Positions 1-9,944 of a stretch of DNA of 62,957 bases are shown in pieces. Source of the DNA: Emiliania huxleyi CCMP1516 (Eukaryota; Haptophyta; Isochrysidales; Noelaerhabdaceae); the NCBI RefSeq assembly GCF_000372725.1, contig NW_005200784.1, forward strand, positions 80,407 to 143,363. Reading direction: 5' to 3'. A program made the position numbers and the translations under genes. The stretch's first letter is position 1; the number at the start of each line of letters is the position of its first letter. A model generated the notes under the pieces. The model was not told where the DNA came from. It did no database searches and worked only from the letters and a program-made list of their open reading frames with translations.

Positions 1-182
1 ATTACCCACGGGGAGCCCCGCAGGAGGGGTAAACTCCGATCGCTTTCGAGGGCGGCCGACTGGGCGCCAGAGTTTAGCGGCCTTATAAGTTCGGGGAAGG
101 GGTCCAGGGGGGGGGGGGGTCTGGAGGGGTGTGTTTGGGTCGTGGGGTGGGCTGCAGGGGTGGGCGGGTGGGCGAAGGGCGC

Positions 183-1310
183 CTGGATCGGGAAGGAGAA
201 GATGACCACGAGGGCGAGGCCCAGCCGTGCCGCCCCGACGGCGAGGGTGGCCGGGTACGACTTGAGGAGGTTCCCGGCGACCGCGTCGCCAAAGGTGGCG
301 TAGCCGAGTCCGCCCACGAGCAGGTAGAGGAGCATCGCGGTGCCGAGGGCGCTGGCGTACAGCGCGAGCATGCGCGGCCGCGTCGGCCGCTCCATCTCGT
401 TCCACAGAGTTGGCGTGGACATCTGGCATCCGTATGCCATGACCAGGGTGGGCAGCGCCGCGAGAACGCCCGCCGGAGAGGTGAAGAGCCGCACCTCGCC
501 CGGCGGACACGAGACGGGCGAGGCGGTCCAGTCGGCAGGGCACGGGTCGAGGTCGGCGGCAGGGCCGCTCGCCGGGAGGGCGTAGAGGAGCACGAGGCCG
601 GAGATGCCGCCGAGGATCAGCACGGCGAGGAGGGAGGTGAGGCGCAGCGCGTCCAGCGAGCGGAGCAGGGAGAGGGGCGTGATGATGGCGGCGACCACGA
701 GGACCCACGCCTGGTGGCCGGGGGACGCGGCGCCCAGCAGCAGCGGCATGCCCAGCGTCAAGCCATCCGCGGCGACGATCGCGTAGGTGATGCCTGCGCC
801 GAGCGCGTTTGCCACCACGGCGGCGTCCGTCACAAGCGCCAGCGCAGGCCCGCCCGCGGCGACGGCGAGCTTGTTGAAGGAGGCGGGGTGGCCGCCGACG
901 GCCGCGGCGTCCGAGAGGAAGACGTTGGTCCCCACGTTGATCAGCGCGCTCAGCACGATGAGCAGCAGCCCCGGCACGAGGCCGGCGAGCGAGATGGAGC
1001 GCGGCAGCGCGAGGAGGCCGGTGCCCATGATTGTGTTGGCCATGTTGAGGATGCTCGAGAAGAGGCTGGCGCCGCCCTCGCCGGACGGATGGCTCACGTC
1101 CACGAAGGAGGAGCCCATCCGCACCAGCTGCCCGGGCGGCGAGAGCGGGCCGCCGCGCTGCCACGACGAGGACGAGCGCCGAAGCACGTGCCCGAAGACC
1201 TCGTGGGAGTTGCGTCTGCCAAAGACGCGCGTGTGCCGCTCGCTGCGGAGGCTCGCGTCCAGCTTGACCTCGAGCGTGGACTCGGGCAGCTTGGAAGAAG
1301 CGGGTGCCAT
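183..1310 (-). CDS. Amino acid transporter, AAAP/SLC38 family (5' exon, partial gene)
   Basis: Membrane carrier of the amino acid/auxin permease (SLC38, AVT-like) family; family members move amino acids with protons or sodium across vacuolar or plasma membrane. The first exon encodes 376 residues from ATG at 1310. An approximately 80-residue hydrophilic N-terminus precedes the family's first helix, with the motif NMANTIMGTGLLALP and then alternating hydrophobic segments. A long loop contains two Cys residues, followed by MAYGCQMSTPTLWNEME, which resembles the conserved region before helix 7. The exon ends at PIQ with a probable GC donor (CAG/GCGCCC) at 182. The remaining helices lie beyond the left edge. 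Its upstream region contains an inverted copy of the cox5b promoter and first exon (1722-2041). Family assignment is good; substrate unknown. Confidence 0.8.
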
Positions 1311-1721
1311 GACACCCACGCCGCCGAGAGCTCCCCCTCCCACTGCTCCCTCTGCTGGCTTTGGCGGCCAGCCCAGGAGCCGCTGCACAAAGCCGCGGCA
1401 GCCACGCTCGAGCCGACTCGAGCGGGCGGCCGCCGCCGCGTCCTCGTCTGTGTCCATGTATGTGAACGGCTGTGCGAGCGGTCGAGGCGGCGAGCGGCGG
1501 CGGCAGCGACAGGCCAAAGGCAGGTCGGGAAAAAGAAAGTGCGCTTCTCTACAGGTCGGTCCCTCTGTCTTCGTGTGCGTCGCCCATCTCTCCCTGGAGA
1601 TGCCTGCTCTATTTATTTATTAGGTGGGTCCCTCCCTTGGGTTCTCCTCCCACCCCTCCTTTGGGTTGTCGTTTTTTTTTCAAATTTTCTGCACAATAAC
1701 AGGTGTGGTGAGCTGAGGGGG

Positions 1722-2041
1722 AAAGCTCCGCTGTGCGCGCGCCGCCGCAGGCTCCCGGGCGCGTCGCGGGCGGGCCGGGGCGCGGCTCACGGTCTGTCAG
1801 GCGCCGCACGCCGCCCACGGCCGGCGCTGGCCGCGCCAATGCGGCCGCAGTCAGCCTGGAGGAGCCTCTGTGGACCGAGGCTCGCAGCATGCCGACTCTT
1901 CTTCGGCGAGGAAAGCTTTTCTCCGCACTTTCTTTTTGCTCTCAGTAAGAATTCTGCCGCCGAAAGCGATGGTTTTCGTGAAGAGTCGGTGCTGGGGCGA
2001 GCGCAGTGAGACAAGCACTTCTTTCTTCTTTGCACAGCAGG
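1722..2041 (-). pseudogene. Inverted partial duplicate of the cox5b promoter, exon 1 and intron 1
   Basis: About 320 bp is a near-perfect reverse-complement copy of 6662-6984. It includes the region upstream of cox5b, the start codon (here at 1890 on the minus strand), the leader beginning MLRASVHRGSSRLTAAALAR, the GT donor after RRLTD, and part of intron 1. Similarity stops before the intron 1 acceptor; beyond that point this copy has its own GTGCAG followed by a poly-A-like run. No downstream cox5b exons are present, so it cannot make COX5B. It lies 400-730 bp upstream of the transporter gene in the same orientation, so it may act as promoter or 5' UTR for that gene. Confidence 0.75.
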
Positions 2042-2104
2042 CGGGAGTGTTTCCTCGCCGGGCAATCCGTCGATTTCTTTTTCCTCTATTGCGGAAAACC
2101 GACA

Positions 2105-2190
2105 ACTCTGTCTGGTATTAGCCCCAGCCTCTACTCCGCGTGGCGCGTGAACTCTCGAGGATCTCGATTTGCGAACTCTGTTCACAGCCT
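2105..2190. repeat. Short dispersed repeat shared with 13566-13660
   Basis: This stretch carries GTCTGGTATTAGCCCCAGCC, the tract GTGAACTCTCGAGG, and then GCGAACTCTGTTCACA. The same string, with small gaps, forms the left part of the foldback element at 13566-13692. It abuts the relic at 2178-2950. Confidence 0.6.
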
Positions 2191-2950
2191 TGTTATTGAG
2201 AAGAAAATACGTCCTATGGCGCTGTGCGCTGGTCTGTGAGAGGTTGAGGTGCGAGCCCTGGAGGCCCTGGGGATGGGGGCGGGGGGAGACTACCCGCGGG
2301 CCTAGAAGGCCCGCGCGCAGGGGGGTGGGACATTGAGACCGGTCATGAATGAGTGCGCGACACGCATGTTGCGAGCAGCGTTGTTGATGTTCTGCGCGTC
2401 GCCACAGACGGCGGCGCGCGAGAGCTGTTGCGAGTGGTGCTGGGCGAAGCCCCGGGCGCTGCCGGAGGCTGTGCCGTAGTCGGTGCGGTCGACGGCACTC
2501 GGGCTGCCGACCTCTTTGGCGAAGTTGTGGATGATTCTCTTGGTCGGCGGCGCGATGGCCGATGCCGCCCTGGCTTTCGACGAGACAAATTTTGACGATT
2601 CCGTTCTTGACATGGAGCGCGTCGTAGTACTGTCCCTTGTGCTCTTTGACCCAGCCTTTGCCGGTCGCATGGACGAGCGGGCCCTGTGACTTGTGGCCGC
2701 GCTCTTTGCACCCAAGAACCCTGAGCAAGTTTTGGTCGAGGCAGGGTGCCGTCGAAACCAAATTTGTGGCCCAGTGACGCATTGGCTCTTCCAGCATCCG
2801 CCGTGTGCCGCCGAGCCCTGCCCAGCTTGCCTCTCGTCTTTTGAGGGCGCTAGGCACCTTGACTTCGTAGTTCACAGCCTTGTTATTGAGAAGAAAATAC
2901 GTCCTATGGCGCTGTGCGCTGGTCTGTGAGAGGTTGAGGTGCGAGCCCTG
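2178..2950 (-). mobile_element. Mobile-element relic with terminal direct repeats and a broken ORF
   Basis: An approximately 75 bp direct repeat (containing CACAGCCTTGTTATTGAGAA and CTATGGCGCTGTGCGCTGG) occurs at 2180-2252 and again at 2873-2948; a third copy begins the repeat at 9468. Between them the minus strand encodes frame-broken protein fragments: one includes the segment ATGKGWVKEHKGQYYDAL, and a second, in another frame, includes RIIHNFAKEVGSPSA and FAQHHSQQLSRAAVCGDAQN. About 300 bp of the second fragment recurs at 9468-9770. The arrangement resembles a decayed retroelement or transposon, but I do not recognise the protein family. Confidence 0.5.
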
Positions 2951-3026
2951 ACACCTAGCAGCGAGGAGCGGCTGTAGGTGCTGGCGGGCGGGGCAGACAG
3001 CCGACAAACAGTCCTGTTCCTGATTC

Positions 3027-3650
3027 ATGGCGGTGGCCTCGCCTCTACTCATACTGCTCTCGTCCACGGCGCTGCGTCCGACGACGCGGTCGGAGAGGCC
3101 TCGCCAGTCGGCCGATCGCCGCCGCGTGCTCGCCGTTGCGCTGGGAGCGGCGGTGGCCCGGCTGCCGCTGCGAGGCGAGACCATCCCTCCGATTGAGGCG
3201 CTCCTGCCGCCGGAGCAGCTAAATGCGGCCCAATCGGCGGCGGCGGTGCAGACGCCGCCAGCCACGGTCTACTCGCCGCCCACCGTGAAGGGTGCGTCCA
3301 GTCCGAGGGCGCTCGCACTCGCGCGCCAGCTCAAGGCGAAGGGAGCAAAAATGTACGGCGCGCACTGGTGCAGTCACTGCTTTAGCCAAAAGTGCGCAGT
3401 CGCCGTCGCGTGACGACGATGAAAAAGTGAAAACCTGAGCGCGCGGCGCTTCTCGACCGATAGGCAGCTTTTTGGCGCGCCGGCCAACCGGCTCATCGAT
3501 TACGTCGAGTGCGCGGCCGACGGGTACAAGTCGCAGCGCGGCTTGTGCCAGGCCAAGGAGATCAAGGGCTATCCGACGTGGGAGATTGGCGGCCGTTTCT
3601 TCCGCGGCGAAAAGACGCTCGACGAGCTCGAGGAGATCCTCGAGGGATGA
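3027..3650 (+). CDS. Thioredoxin-like oxidoreductase domain of the VKOR/LTO1 type, probably thylakoid lumen
   Basis: A 183-residue protein from exons 3027-3391 and 3464-3650; the 72 bp GT-AG intron has in-frame stops. Residues about 108-183 match the thioredoxin-like domain usually fused behind vitamin K epoxide reductase in cyanobacteria and plants (LTO1). The active site is YGAHWCSHCFSQKQLFG, followed by IDYVECAADG, LCQAKEIKGYPTWEI and a C-terminal GEKTLDELEEIL. The leader has a hydrophobic start (MAVASPLLILLSSTAL), then RRRVLAVALGAAVARL, a twin-arginine-like second segment. This suggests targeting through plastid membranes into the thylakoid lumen, where such proteins oxidise cysteines and support photosystem assembly. 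No VKOR transmembrane domain is encoded here. The domain call is strong; the location is inferred. Confidence 0.85.
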
Positions 3651-4073
3651 GAGAGAGCGGCAGAGCTGCTGGGGGCGGCTGCTGGTGCTAGTGGTGCTGC
3701 GCGAACGCGTCAGCGACAGCCGTCCGCGCCGGGTGGCGTGTAGCATTTCGATACGATATTGATGCACTGTACAGGTAGTGAACGCCATCCTAACACGTAA
3801 AAGGTAAAACGAGATGAGCTCTCTTCCTCGGCCGCGCGCTCAGCACACACGTATTCGACGCTAAAATATTAATTTTTAAATATCACACGCTGTGTGCCTG
3901 TGGATGGAGTGGATGGAGGATATGTGTGGATGTAGGATGAGCCTGATGACAGCCCCCCGAGTCAGGGGCATGGAGCGTCAGGCCACGTGCACGTCAGGCC
4001 AACACGACGTGCGGCTCTGTCGTGTGTCACGGCCGGCACAATCCTCTAAGAGGGCGGTCGCGGCGGCTGGCTC

Positions 4074-4981
4074 TCACAGACTCGCCATCACCGCCTCGCG
4101 ATCCCATGCGAGAGACGCGGCGGCCGCCACCTGCGCGCGGATCGGCTCGAAGCGGCCGGCGTGGAGCCAGCCCTGCAGCGCCGGCTCCACCTCCGCCCTC
4201 ACGCGCTGCGCCGCGGGCAGCTTTTCCATCTCGGCCAGCCACTTGGCATACTGGCCGCGGGTGCTCGGCTCCCACAAGAGTCGGCCAGCCAAAGGCGTGC
4301 TCGAGGCAAAAGGGGAGCAGCAGCGCGAGGGTGGGATAGAGGGCGCAGTCCGCCTCGGTCAGCGCGGCGCCGGCGGCGTAAGGGCCGACGACGAGCCCCT
4401 CGAGCACGCCAACCTGCTTGGCCACTTCCCTCAGCTTGGCGGCGCGTGCCGGCGCGTCGATCAGCTCGACGCCCTTGTAGCCGCAGCCCTGGTTGGCGGT
4501 CACCGCCGGGTCGGACGAGTTTGGCGACGCGATGTACAGGTCGTGGATCGAGTTGAGAAGAAGGGCGCGGGCACGCGCCTGGCGGGCGGCGGCGACGACG
4601 ACGTCAGAAACGCGGAGCGGGCAGCGGCGGCTGTGGCGGTGGTGGAGAGGGCGGCGGCTGTGGCGGCTTTGCATTGGCTGAGGTTGGCGGCGGTGCCTCT
4701 GGCGTCTCGGCCAGTAGACTCGGGCCAGAGTCACGGTACTTGTCCGCGAGGAAAGCGGAGATGACCCGGCTCTCGTAGACCGCGCTTCCGTCTGGAAGGA
4801 GCAGCGTCGGGATCTTGCATTGCGGGTTGAGCGCCCGATAGGCGTCGCTGCTCATGCCGCCATAGTCGGCCGGCGTACTGATGTCGATCTGGTCCTCGAG
4901 GCCCTTGAGGTAGATGAGGAGCCGGATCCTGGCTGGGTTGTTGCCGACTGGGACGTGGATCAGGGTGAGCTTGCTTGACAT
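4074..4981 (-). CDS. Glutathione S-transferase (thioredoxin fold plus alpha-helical domain), frameshifted
   Basis: Exon 1 (4697-4981) encodes the N-terminal thioredoxin fold. It includes the start region MSSKLTLIHVPVGNNPARIR, CKIPTLLLPDG with the family cis-proline, and YESRVISAFLADKY, the glutathione-binding E-S pair. Exon 2 starts at 4578 after a GC-AG intron (GAG/GCACCG ... CCAG/GCGCGT). It encodes the helical C-domain: ARARALLLNSIHDLYIASPN and ALTEADCALYPTLALLLPF. After FGWPTL, near 4270, the frame shifts by one base to WEPSTRGQYAKWLAEMEKLP and runs to the stop at 4074. One extra base, from mutation or assembly error, explains this. An in-frame upstream start is not obvious; 4981 fits the family start. 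Confidence 0.8.
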
Positions 4982-5232
4982 GTTGCTGTCGTCGCTCTGG
5001 AAAACAGTACCCTTCGGGCGGGCTCCCAGGCTTGGAGGTCTTTTTAGTTGCAACCATGATGATAGGCAAGGCGTTCAGGAAAGTGAAGAAATAAGAAGAA
5101 GAGGACATGGTTCGACCTCGCGTGCGAGATGTGTGTCGCGACCCCTCGTCGCCGGACACCTCCCGACACGGTGTGAAGAACACAACTCCTCTCTCGACCG
5201 CTACTACGCCGCCGCTCTTCTCACTGCGCAGC

Positions 5233-5930
5233 TCACGGCTCTCCCTCCTGTTCCTCCTCCTCCTCCTTCGCCGCCTCCTCCGCCTTCTTCGCCGCCTCCT
5301 CCACCCGCTTTGCGGCCCTCTGACTCTCCGTCAATTTGACGAACTCGACCTTGACCGTCTTGCCGATCACGACCTCGAAGTCGTCGTGGTAGGGGCAGGT
5401 CACCGACCTCTCACCCTTCGTCGTCGTGGTGAGGTTGTGGAGCTTTGAGCCGCAGAGCGCGCAGCCGTACTTTCTCGTCGGCGCCGCCGCCGGTGGAGAA
5501 CGGCGGCGGCGGCGAGGCGCAAATAAACGGAGGCGGCGGAAGTGGGGGCGACGGCGGCGGCGGAGTGAACGGCGGCGCGCGCACGGACGGCGACGAAATC
5601 GACGGCGGGGAGGGGCAGGGCTGCATGGCGGCGGCGGGTGCGCGCACATTCGTCGTGTTTTCGCATTGGCATTCCACGTGCTCCTCGGCGACCTGCGTGC
5701 GCGGGAACGGCAGGGGTCATGTCGCGCGCACCGGGCGGCGCCGTGCTCGCAGCAGCCGGGATCGCGGCAGAGTATGGTGGAGAGCTCTACCCGCGCACCT
5801 GCCCAGCGATGAGCTCGACGCCGCTCCTGGCAGGCGAGGCAGGGATCTCGGCGACGTTGGAGAGCGGGCGCACGATGTCGTGGGCGACGCCCGTCCGCAG
5901 CCACGTCGTGGTGACGATAGCAGCAGCGCT
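5233..5930 (-). CDS. Probable zinc-ribbon protein with charged C-terminal tail (exon structure tentative)
   Basis: The terminal exon (about 5233-5480) encodes KYGCALCGSKLHN, then SVTCPYHDDFEVVIGK, a CxxC...CxxH arrangement that looks zinc-binding, and ends in a Lys/Glu/Ala coiled tail. Upstream on the same strand, 5810-5910 reads like coding sequence (GVAHDIVRPLSNVAEIPASP ... ELIAGQ). It is followed by a good GT donor, and an acceptor near 5698 leads into VAEEHVECQCENTTNVRAP and a proline-rich stretch. The proline-rich frame and the zinc-ribbon frame differ, so an intron or frameshift lies near 5485. I do not recognise the family. Confidence 0.45.
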
Positions 5931-6018
5931 CTGCTGCTGGGGGGGTCGGGACCCCCCCAGCAGCAGCGCTCTGCTGCTGGGGGGGTCGGGACCCCCCCCC
6001 CCCAGCAGCAGCGCTCTG
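5924..6018. repeat. Tandem self-complementary repeat (CAGCAGCGCTCTGCTG with C/G runs)
   Basis: The unit AGCAGCAGCGCTCTGCTGCT followed by GGGGGGGTCGGGACCCCCC is repeated about 2.5 times. Each unit is itself an inverted repeat, so either strand can fold into nested hairpins. The run of C near 5993-6003 is longer in the second unit, suggesting slippage. Confidence 0.8.
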
Positions 6019-6661
6019 CCTGTGGGGGGTGCTGGTGGCATCTCTGTACAGACAGCAGCTGTAAGTAGCATGCGTTCGAGTTGCGAGAATTTATGGTCGG
6101 CATCAAAATCAGTGGTCTCAGCGGCGGGGCCTCCTACTGCCAACCGGGCGGTGCGGGGCACGCCAGCCTCTCTTCTACGCCTCTCGTGCCTCGCGGCGCC
6201 TCTGCTTCAAGGAGGGAAGATACGGCGCTCGCAGCCCATCATACGCCGTGGCACAGCGGAGAGCACAGCGGGCTGTACAAGTCCATCGGATAGTGCTCAA
6301 TATCTTCGCACAGCAGTCAAACAGGCGCTCGACGTCGCCGCGGCGCTCACCACGGCGGGCGAGAACCTACCCAGCGTCGAACAATGGCGGCGGTTCAGGG
6401 CGGCGGCGTCGGGAGCCTCACGCTTGTTTGTATTGAGGGTGGCATCTCCTCATCATCACGCGCCAAGCGGGAGGGAAATGGACGGGGCCCTGAGCCGACC
6501 TATTATAACACAGGTGTAGGGGGGGTGAACGAAAGAAATAAGAAAACAGTGGAGGCAGACCTACCGGAAAGGCGCAGAAGGGAAGAAGAAAGCCCAAATC
6601 ACTGTGCCGTCGTGATTTCTTGTTGGTCTTGGTGAAAGAAAAAACTAAAGAGGCCGCACTG

Positions 6662-6808
6662 CTGTGCAAAGAAGAAAGAAGTGCTTGTCTCACTGCGCTC
6701 GCCCCAGCACCGACTCTTCACGAAAACCATCGCTTTCGGCGGCAGAATTCTTACTGAGAGCAAAAAGAAAGTGCGGAGAAAAGCTTTCCTCGCCGAAGAA
6801 GAGTCGGC
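6662..6808 (+). promoter_or_regulatory. Upstream region of cox5b (duplicated at 1891-2041)
   Basis: The 147 bp directly before the cox5b start codon are kept almost unchanged in the inverted copy at 1891-2041, while bases further upstream differ. The duplicated block therefore starts near 6662 and probably includes the transcription start. No TATA box is evident; the tract is A/G-rich. Confidence 0.45.
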
Positions 6809-7548
6809 ATGCTGCGAGCCTCGGTCCACAGAGGCTCCTCCAGGCTGACTGCGGCCGCATTGGCGCGGCCAGCGCCGGCCGTGGGCGGCGTGCGGCGCCT
6901 GACAGACCGTGAGCCGCGCCCCGGCCCGCCCGCGACGCGCCCGGGAGCCTGCGGCGGCGCGCGCACAGCGGAGCTTTCCCCCCTCACCGCGCCGTGACTG
7001 TGCAAAAGGGATCCCGGAGAACGAGGAGCAGTCGACTGGCATGGAGAAGAAGGAGGAAATGCAGACGCCAGACATCTTCTGGAGCCGCGAGCCGATCACG
7101 GGGCACAAGGGGACAAAGGACAACCCAGCCATCGTCCCCTCGTACAACGAGTCGCGTGTGGTGGGTCTCGAGACGCATTCGGTGCGTGCTGCACCCGCCG
7201 CCTTGCGAGCCCCCAGTCTTCACGGAGACGCGCGCGGTCGCGCAGCACTTCTCGCGGCGCGGTACCACAGGAGTTTCGGCGCTGCCCGCCTGCGCACTTT
7301 TGCGCTTTGCTGCGTCACCCACGCATATGCGGACCCATAGCATATACCACGAGCCCTCCCGCCTTTCCCGCCGCGGCTGGACGGGCTGGTGGGAGGAGCA
7401 GAGGGAGAGGTCTCACCACAGTCCCCTCCCTGCTCGCCCTCCCTCGCTCCTGTAGGGCGTCATTTGGTTCCGGTTGGTCAAGGGGCCGCTGCACCTTGTG
7501 TGCGGGCAGTACTTCAAGCTCAACCAGATTGAGGGCGGCGACCACTGA
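6809..7548 (+). CDS. COX5B: Cytochrome c oxidase subunit Vb (COX5B), mitochondrial
   Basis: A nuclear-encoded subunit of respiratory complex IV, on the matrix side of the inner membrane. Three exons, 6809-6908, 7009-7181 and 7456-7548, join in frame to 121 residues through two GT-AG introns. The N-terminus MLRASVHRGSSRLTAAALAR is Arg/Ser/Ala-rich without acids, a typical mitochondrial leader. The mature part has RIPENEEQSTGMEKKEEM, matching the family's DEEQATGLERE region, then NPAIVPSYNESRVVG and GVIWFRLVKGPLHLVCGQYF. The family zinc site normally has four Cys; here only the Cys of VCGQYF is plainly kept, so zinc binding may be lost, as in some algal and plant relatives. Promoter, exon 1 and part of intron 1 are copied in inverse orientation at 1722-2041. 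Confidence 0.88.
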
Positions 7549-8055
7549 GTGGGCGGCACTGGCGGACGCAGCGGGGCTCAGTGCCGGCGGGGGTGTGAGC
7601 GAGGGCTCCGCCACCGAGGCATTCCACATGTGCTTGCCTCCTTCCACACCATCAACCCTTCGGTCCGTTCTTCTTTCCTGCGCTGCCATGCCGCTCCTCG
7701 CCGCCAATCGTACCTAGAGTCTTCACCATAGCACCATCCCCCGCCCCTCCCTTGTCTTGTGTGTCTGAATCATCCTCTCTCTCTCCCTCTCTCTTTCTCT
7801 GCAGGGCGCCCCCGCGTATGCGTCGGAAGGCATGACATCCCCGTGTCTCTCTTCGCTTTACGCTGCACGCGGTGTGTCTCATTGAGGAAAAACACCTCCT
7901 ATGGCGCTGTTCACACATCTCTACACTCTCTGCTGTGAGTGCCCGTGGTATTTCGATTCATTTTTCCGTCGCCGGCTGTGCCTTTAGATGCCCTTACACA
8001 TCAGACATCACTCTACGGCTCTAGACTACACGCCACAGTGACGCCCCACGGCCAC
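7549..8055. other. Intergenic region between cox5b and the methyltransferase gene
   Basis: About 500 bp between two convergent 3' ends. It holds a pyrimidine-rich CTCT tract (7770-7803) and a short fragment, ATGGCGCTGTTCACA at 7904, resembling part of the repeat found at 2180 and 9468. I see no gene. Confidence 0.5.
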
Positions 8056-9376
8056 GAATCACCCCGGCTTGAAGACCGTGACGTAGAGTGACTCTGGCTC
8101 CCGCACCTCTTGCTCCAGCCAGCAGCGCGTCGGATTCTCACGCGCATTCCTCTGCGCCCGTGCCGTCGACATGGCTTCGGCGGCCGTAATTGCGTCCCGA
8201 AAGCTTTGGGGCAGCTCCGGGCCGAGGCGTGTCGAGTGGTGGACGGCGTCTCGGGGGATACCAGCATGCTCCGCCACCGCCACAAACTCGTCATAGTCGT
8301 AGATCCAGCGATGATCGTAGTTTCGAAAGATATTGTTGACGACCCGCGCGGCCGAGTAGGGCGGCCCCTTGCCGATCCCCGTGGGGGGAAATCGCGCCGC
8401 GTGCTGCTGCAAGAAGGGGTCCGTCTTCCGGTTCACGTAGCCCGACAGATACTTTTCGAGATCCGGCGTCGTGATCCGAATGACGCCGCCCGGTCTCAGC
8501 AGCCGGTACCTGCGTGCACACGTGCAGCGTCAAGCAGTGGCCGCCAGCGCCTCGGCGCTCGGGTGCCCAGGGCCGCACATTTCGCGCAAGAAGGCCGAGC
8601 CGTCCGCGGGGAGGACATGCTCGAACATGTGCTCCGAGTAGACCGCGTCGAACGATCCGTCCTCGAACGGCCAGCGGCGGCCGGCCTCTTGCCGAAGGAT
8701 GAGTCGGCCAGTGCGCCAGTCCTCACAGATGAAGCCGGCGGGAAGCCCGGTGAATACCATGTCAGCGTTAAGCCAGCCGTCGCCACACTGCCAACGGGGT
8801 GGGTGGTGGAGTGAAGCAGAGGCAGCGGGCTGTCCTTAGGGCTAATGGCTAGATCAGCGGGGCTGTCGGGCAACGGTGCGGGCCACTCTTTGGAGCCTTG
8901 TTCCACCAGTCGCCTCCGACCTGCAGGTAGCGAACGCCATTCTCGGCGAGCTCGACCCGGGTCACGTTGGTGCCTTCGACTCGTCGCTGGTTACAGTCGC
9001 CGCTCTCCTCGCATGGCGACGACGGTGTGATGTCGGCTGGGCTGAAGTAGCATACGTTGCAGCTCTCCGGGTGTCCATCCGGCAGCGTCCTGCACTTATA
9101 CCCGTGGACGTGCAGCGGCTCGAGCTGCGGCGCTGGTTGTGCGCTTTCACGCTGCGGCTGCAGATGGCGGGAAACGCTGGCCAAACGACCCGAGATTGCA
9201 TCTTCTGCATTCTGTTCGTCAGTCTGCCACAGCTCCCTCACGGCAGTTTTGGTTGGTGGAGCATTGGACGCGGTTGGTGCGGGCACCTCTGTCCTCACCG
9301 GCACCGACATGACAGGGTAGATGAGGCAAAAGGTGCAGGCAACGAGGGCGCCGAGCACGAGCTTGTCAAACAGCAT
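8056..9376 (-). CDS. Class I SAM-dependent methyltransferase with N-terminal signal anchor
   Basis: Exons 8921-9376, 8567-8787 and 8056-8509 join in frame to about 376 residues. The first intron is GT-AG; the second probably uses a GC donor (GG/GCACCC). The N-terminus MLFDKLVLGALVACTFCLIY is a signal anchor, followed by a lumenal stem with several Cys. This layout suggests a type II Golgi or ER protein. The catalytic domain has CGDGWLNADMVF, the end of the SAM-binding motif, then WPFEDGSFDAVYSEHMFEHV and YRLLRPGGVIRITTPDLEKY. These are typical of predicted methyltransferases that act in glycan or surface-polymer synthesis. Acceptor substrate unknown. The first junction loses the usual Gly before CGD, so that splice site may be misplaced by a few bases. 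Confidence 0.75.
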
Positions 9377-9467
9377 CTTTTAGAAGGGGTGCGCGAACGG
9401 CGAGGAGCTTCGCACGCGTCAACTTGCGGCTCAACTTTCCCGATGGGACTGTAGCCTGTACAAGAAT

Positions 9468-9770
9468 GTTCACAGCCTTGTTATTGAGAAGAAAATACCT
9501 CTTATGGCGCTGTGCGCTGGCCTGTGAGAGGTTGAGGTGCGAGCCCTGGAGGCCCTGGGGATGGGGGGGGACTACCCGCGGGCTTAGAAGGCCCGCGCGC
9601 AGGGGGGTGGGGCATTGAGACCGGTCATGAATGAGTGCGCGACACGCAGTTGCGAGCAGCGTTGTTGATGTTTTGCGCATCGCCACTGACGGCGGCGCGC
9701 GAGAGCTGTTGCGAGTGGTTGGGCGAAGCCCCGGGCGCTGCCGGAGGCTGTGCCGTAGTCGCAGATGGGT
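9468..9770 (-). repeat. Second copy of the 2178-2480 element fragment
   Basis: About 300 bp closely matches 2180-2480, including the GTTATTGAGAAGAAAATAC motif, the GGGACTACCCGCGGGC hairpin and the coding fragment for FMTGLNAPPPCARAF on the minus strand. The copy ends near 9765 and joins unrelated sequence. Confidence 0.75.
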
Positions 9771-9944
9771 AGATAAGAAAAAGAAGCTGACGTCGCAGAC
9801 AGTGAGGGTGTGAGAGGCGGACCTAAGGAAGGTCCTACATCTCTTTACCACCCCTGACCGAGCTCCCGCGCTCGACAGACTTTGGTACGATTTCTACAGC
9901 AATGCTAAACCCTCGACATTTCTCATTTGTTTGATGCCTGCCTG

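Noticed and set aside
129..2009. Long plus-strand ORF of 626 codons opposite the transporter
   Set aside because: Its product is compositionally biased Arg/Gly/Glu sequence with no conserved block, while the minus strand encodes a clear transporter. It is a GC-rich shadow frame.
1787..3265. 492-codon minus-strand ORF
   Set aside because: It fuses the cox5b duplicate, a transposon relic and the antisense of the thioredoxin-like gene; no single protein is supported.
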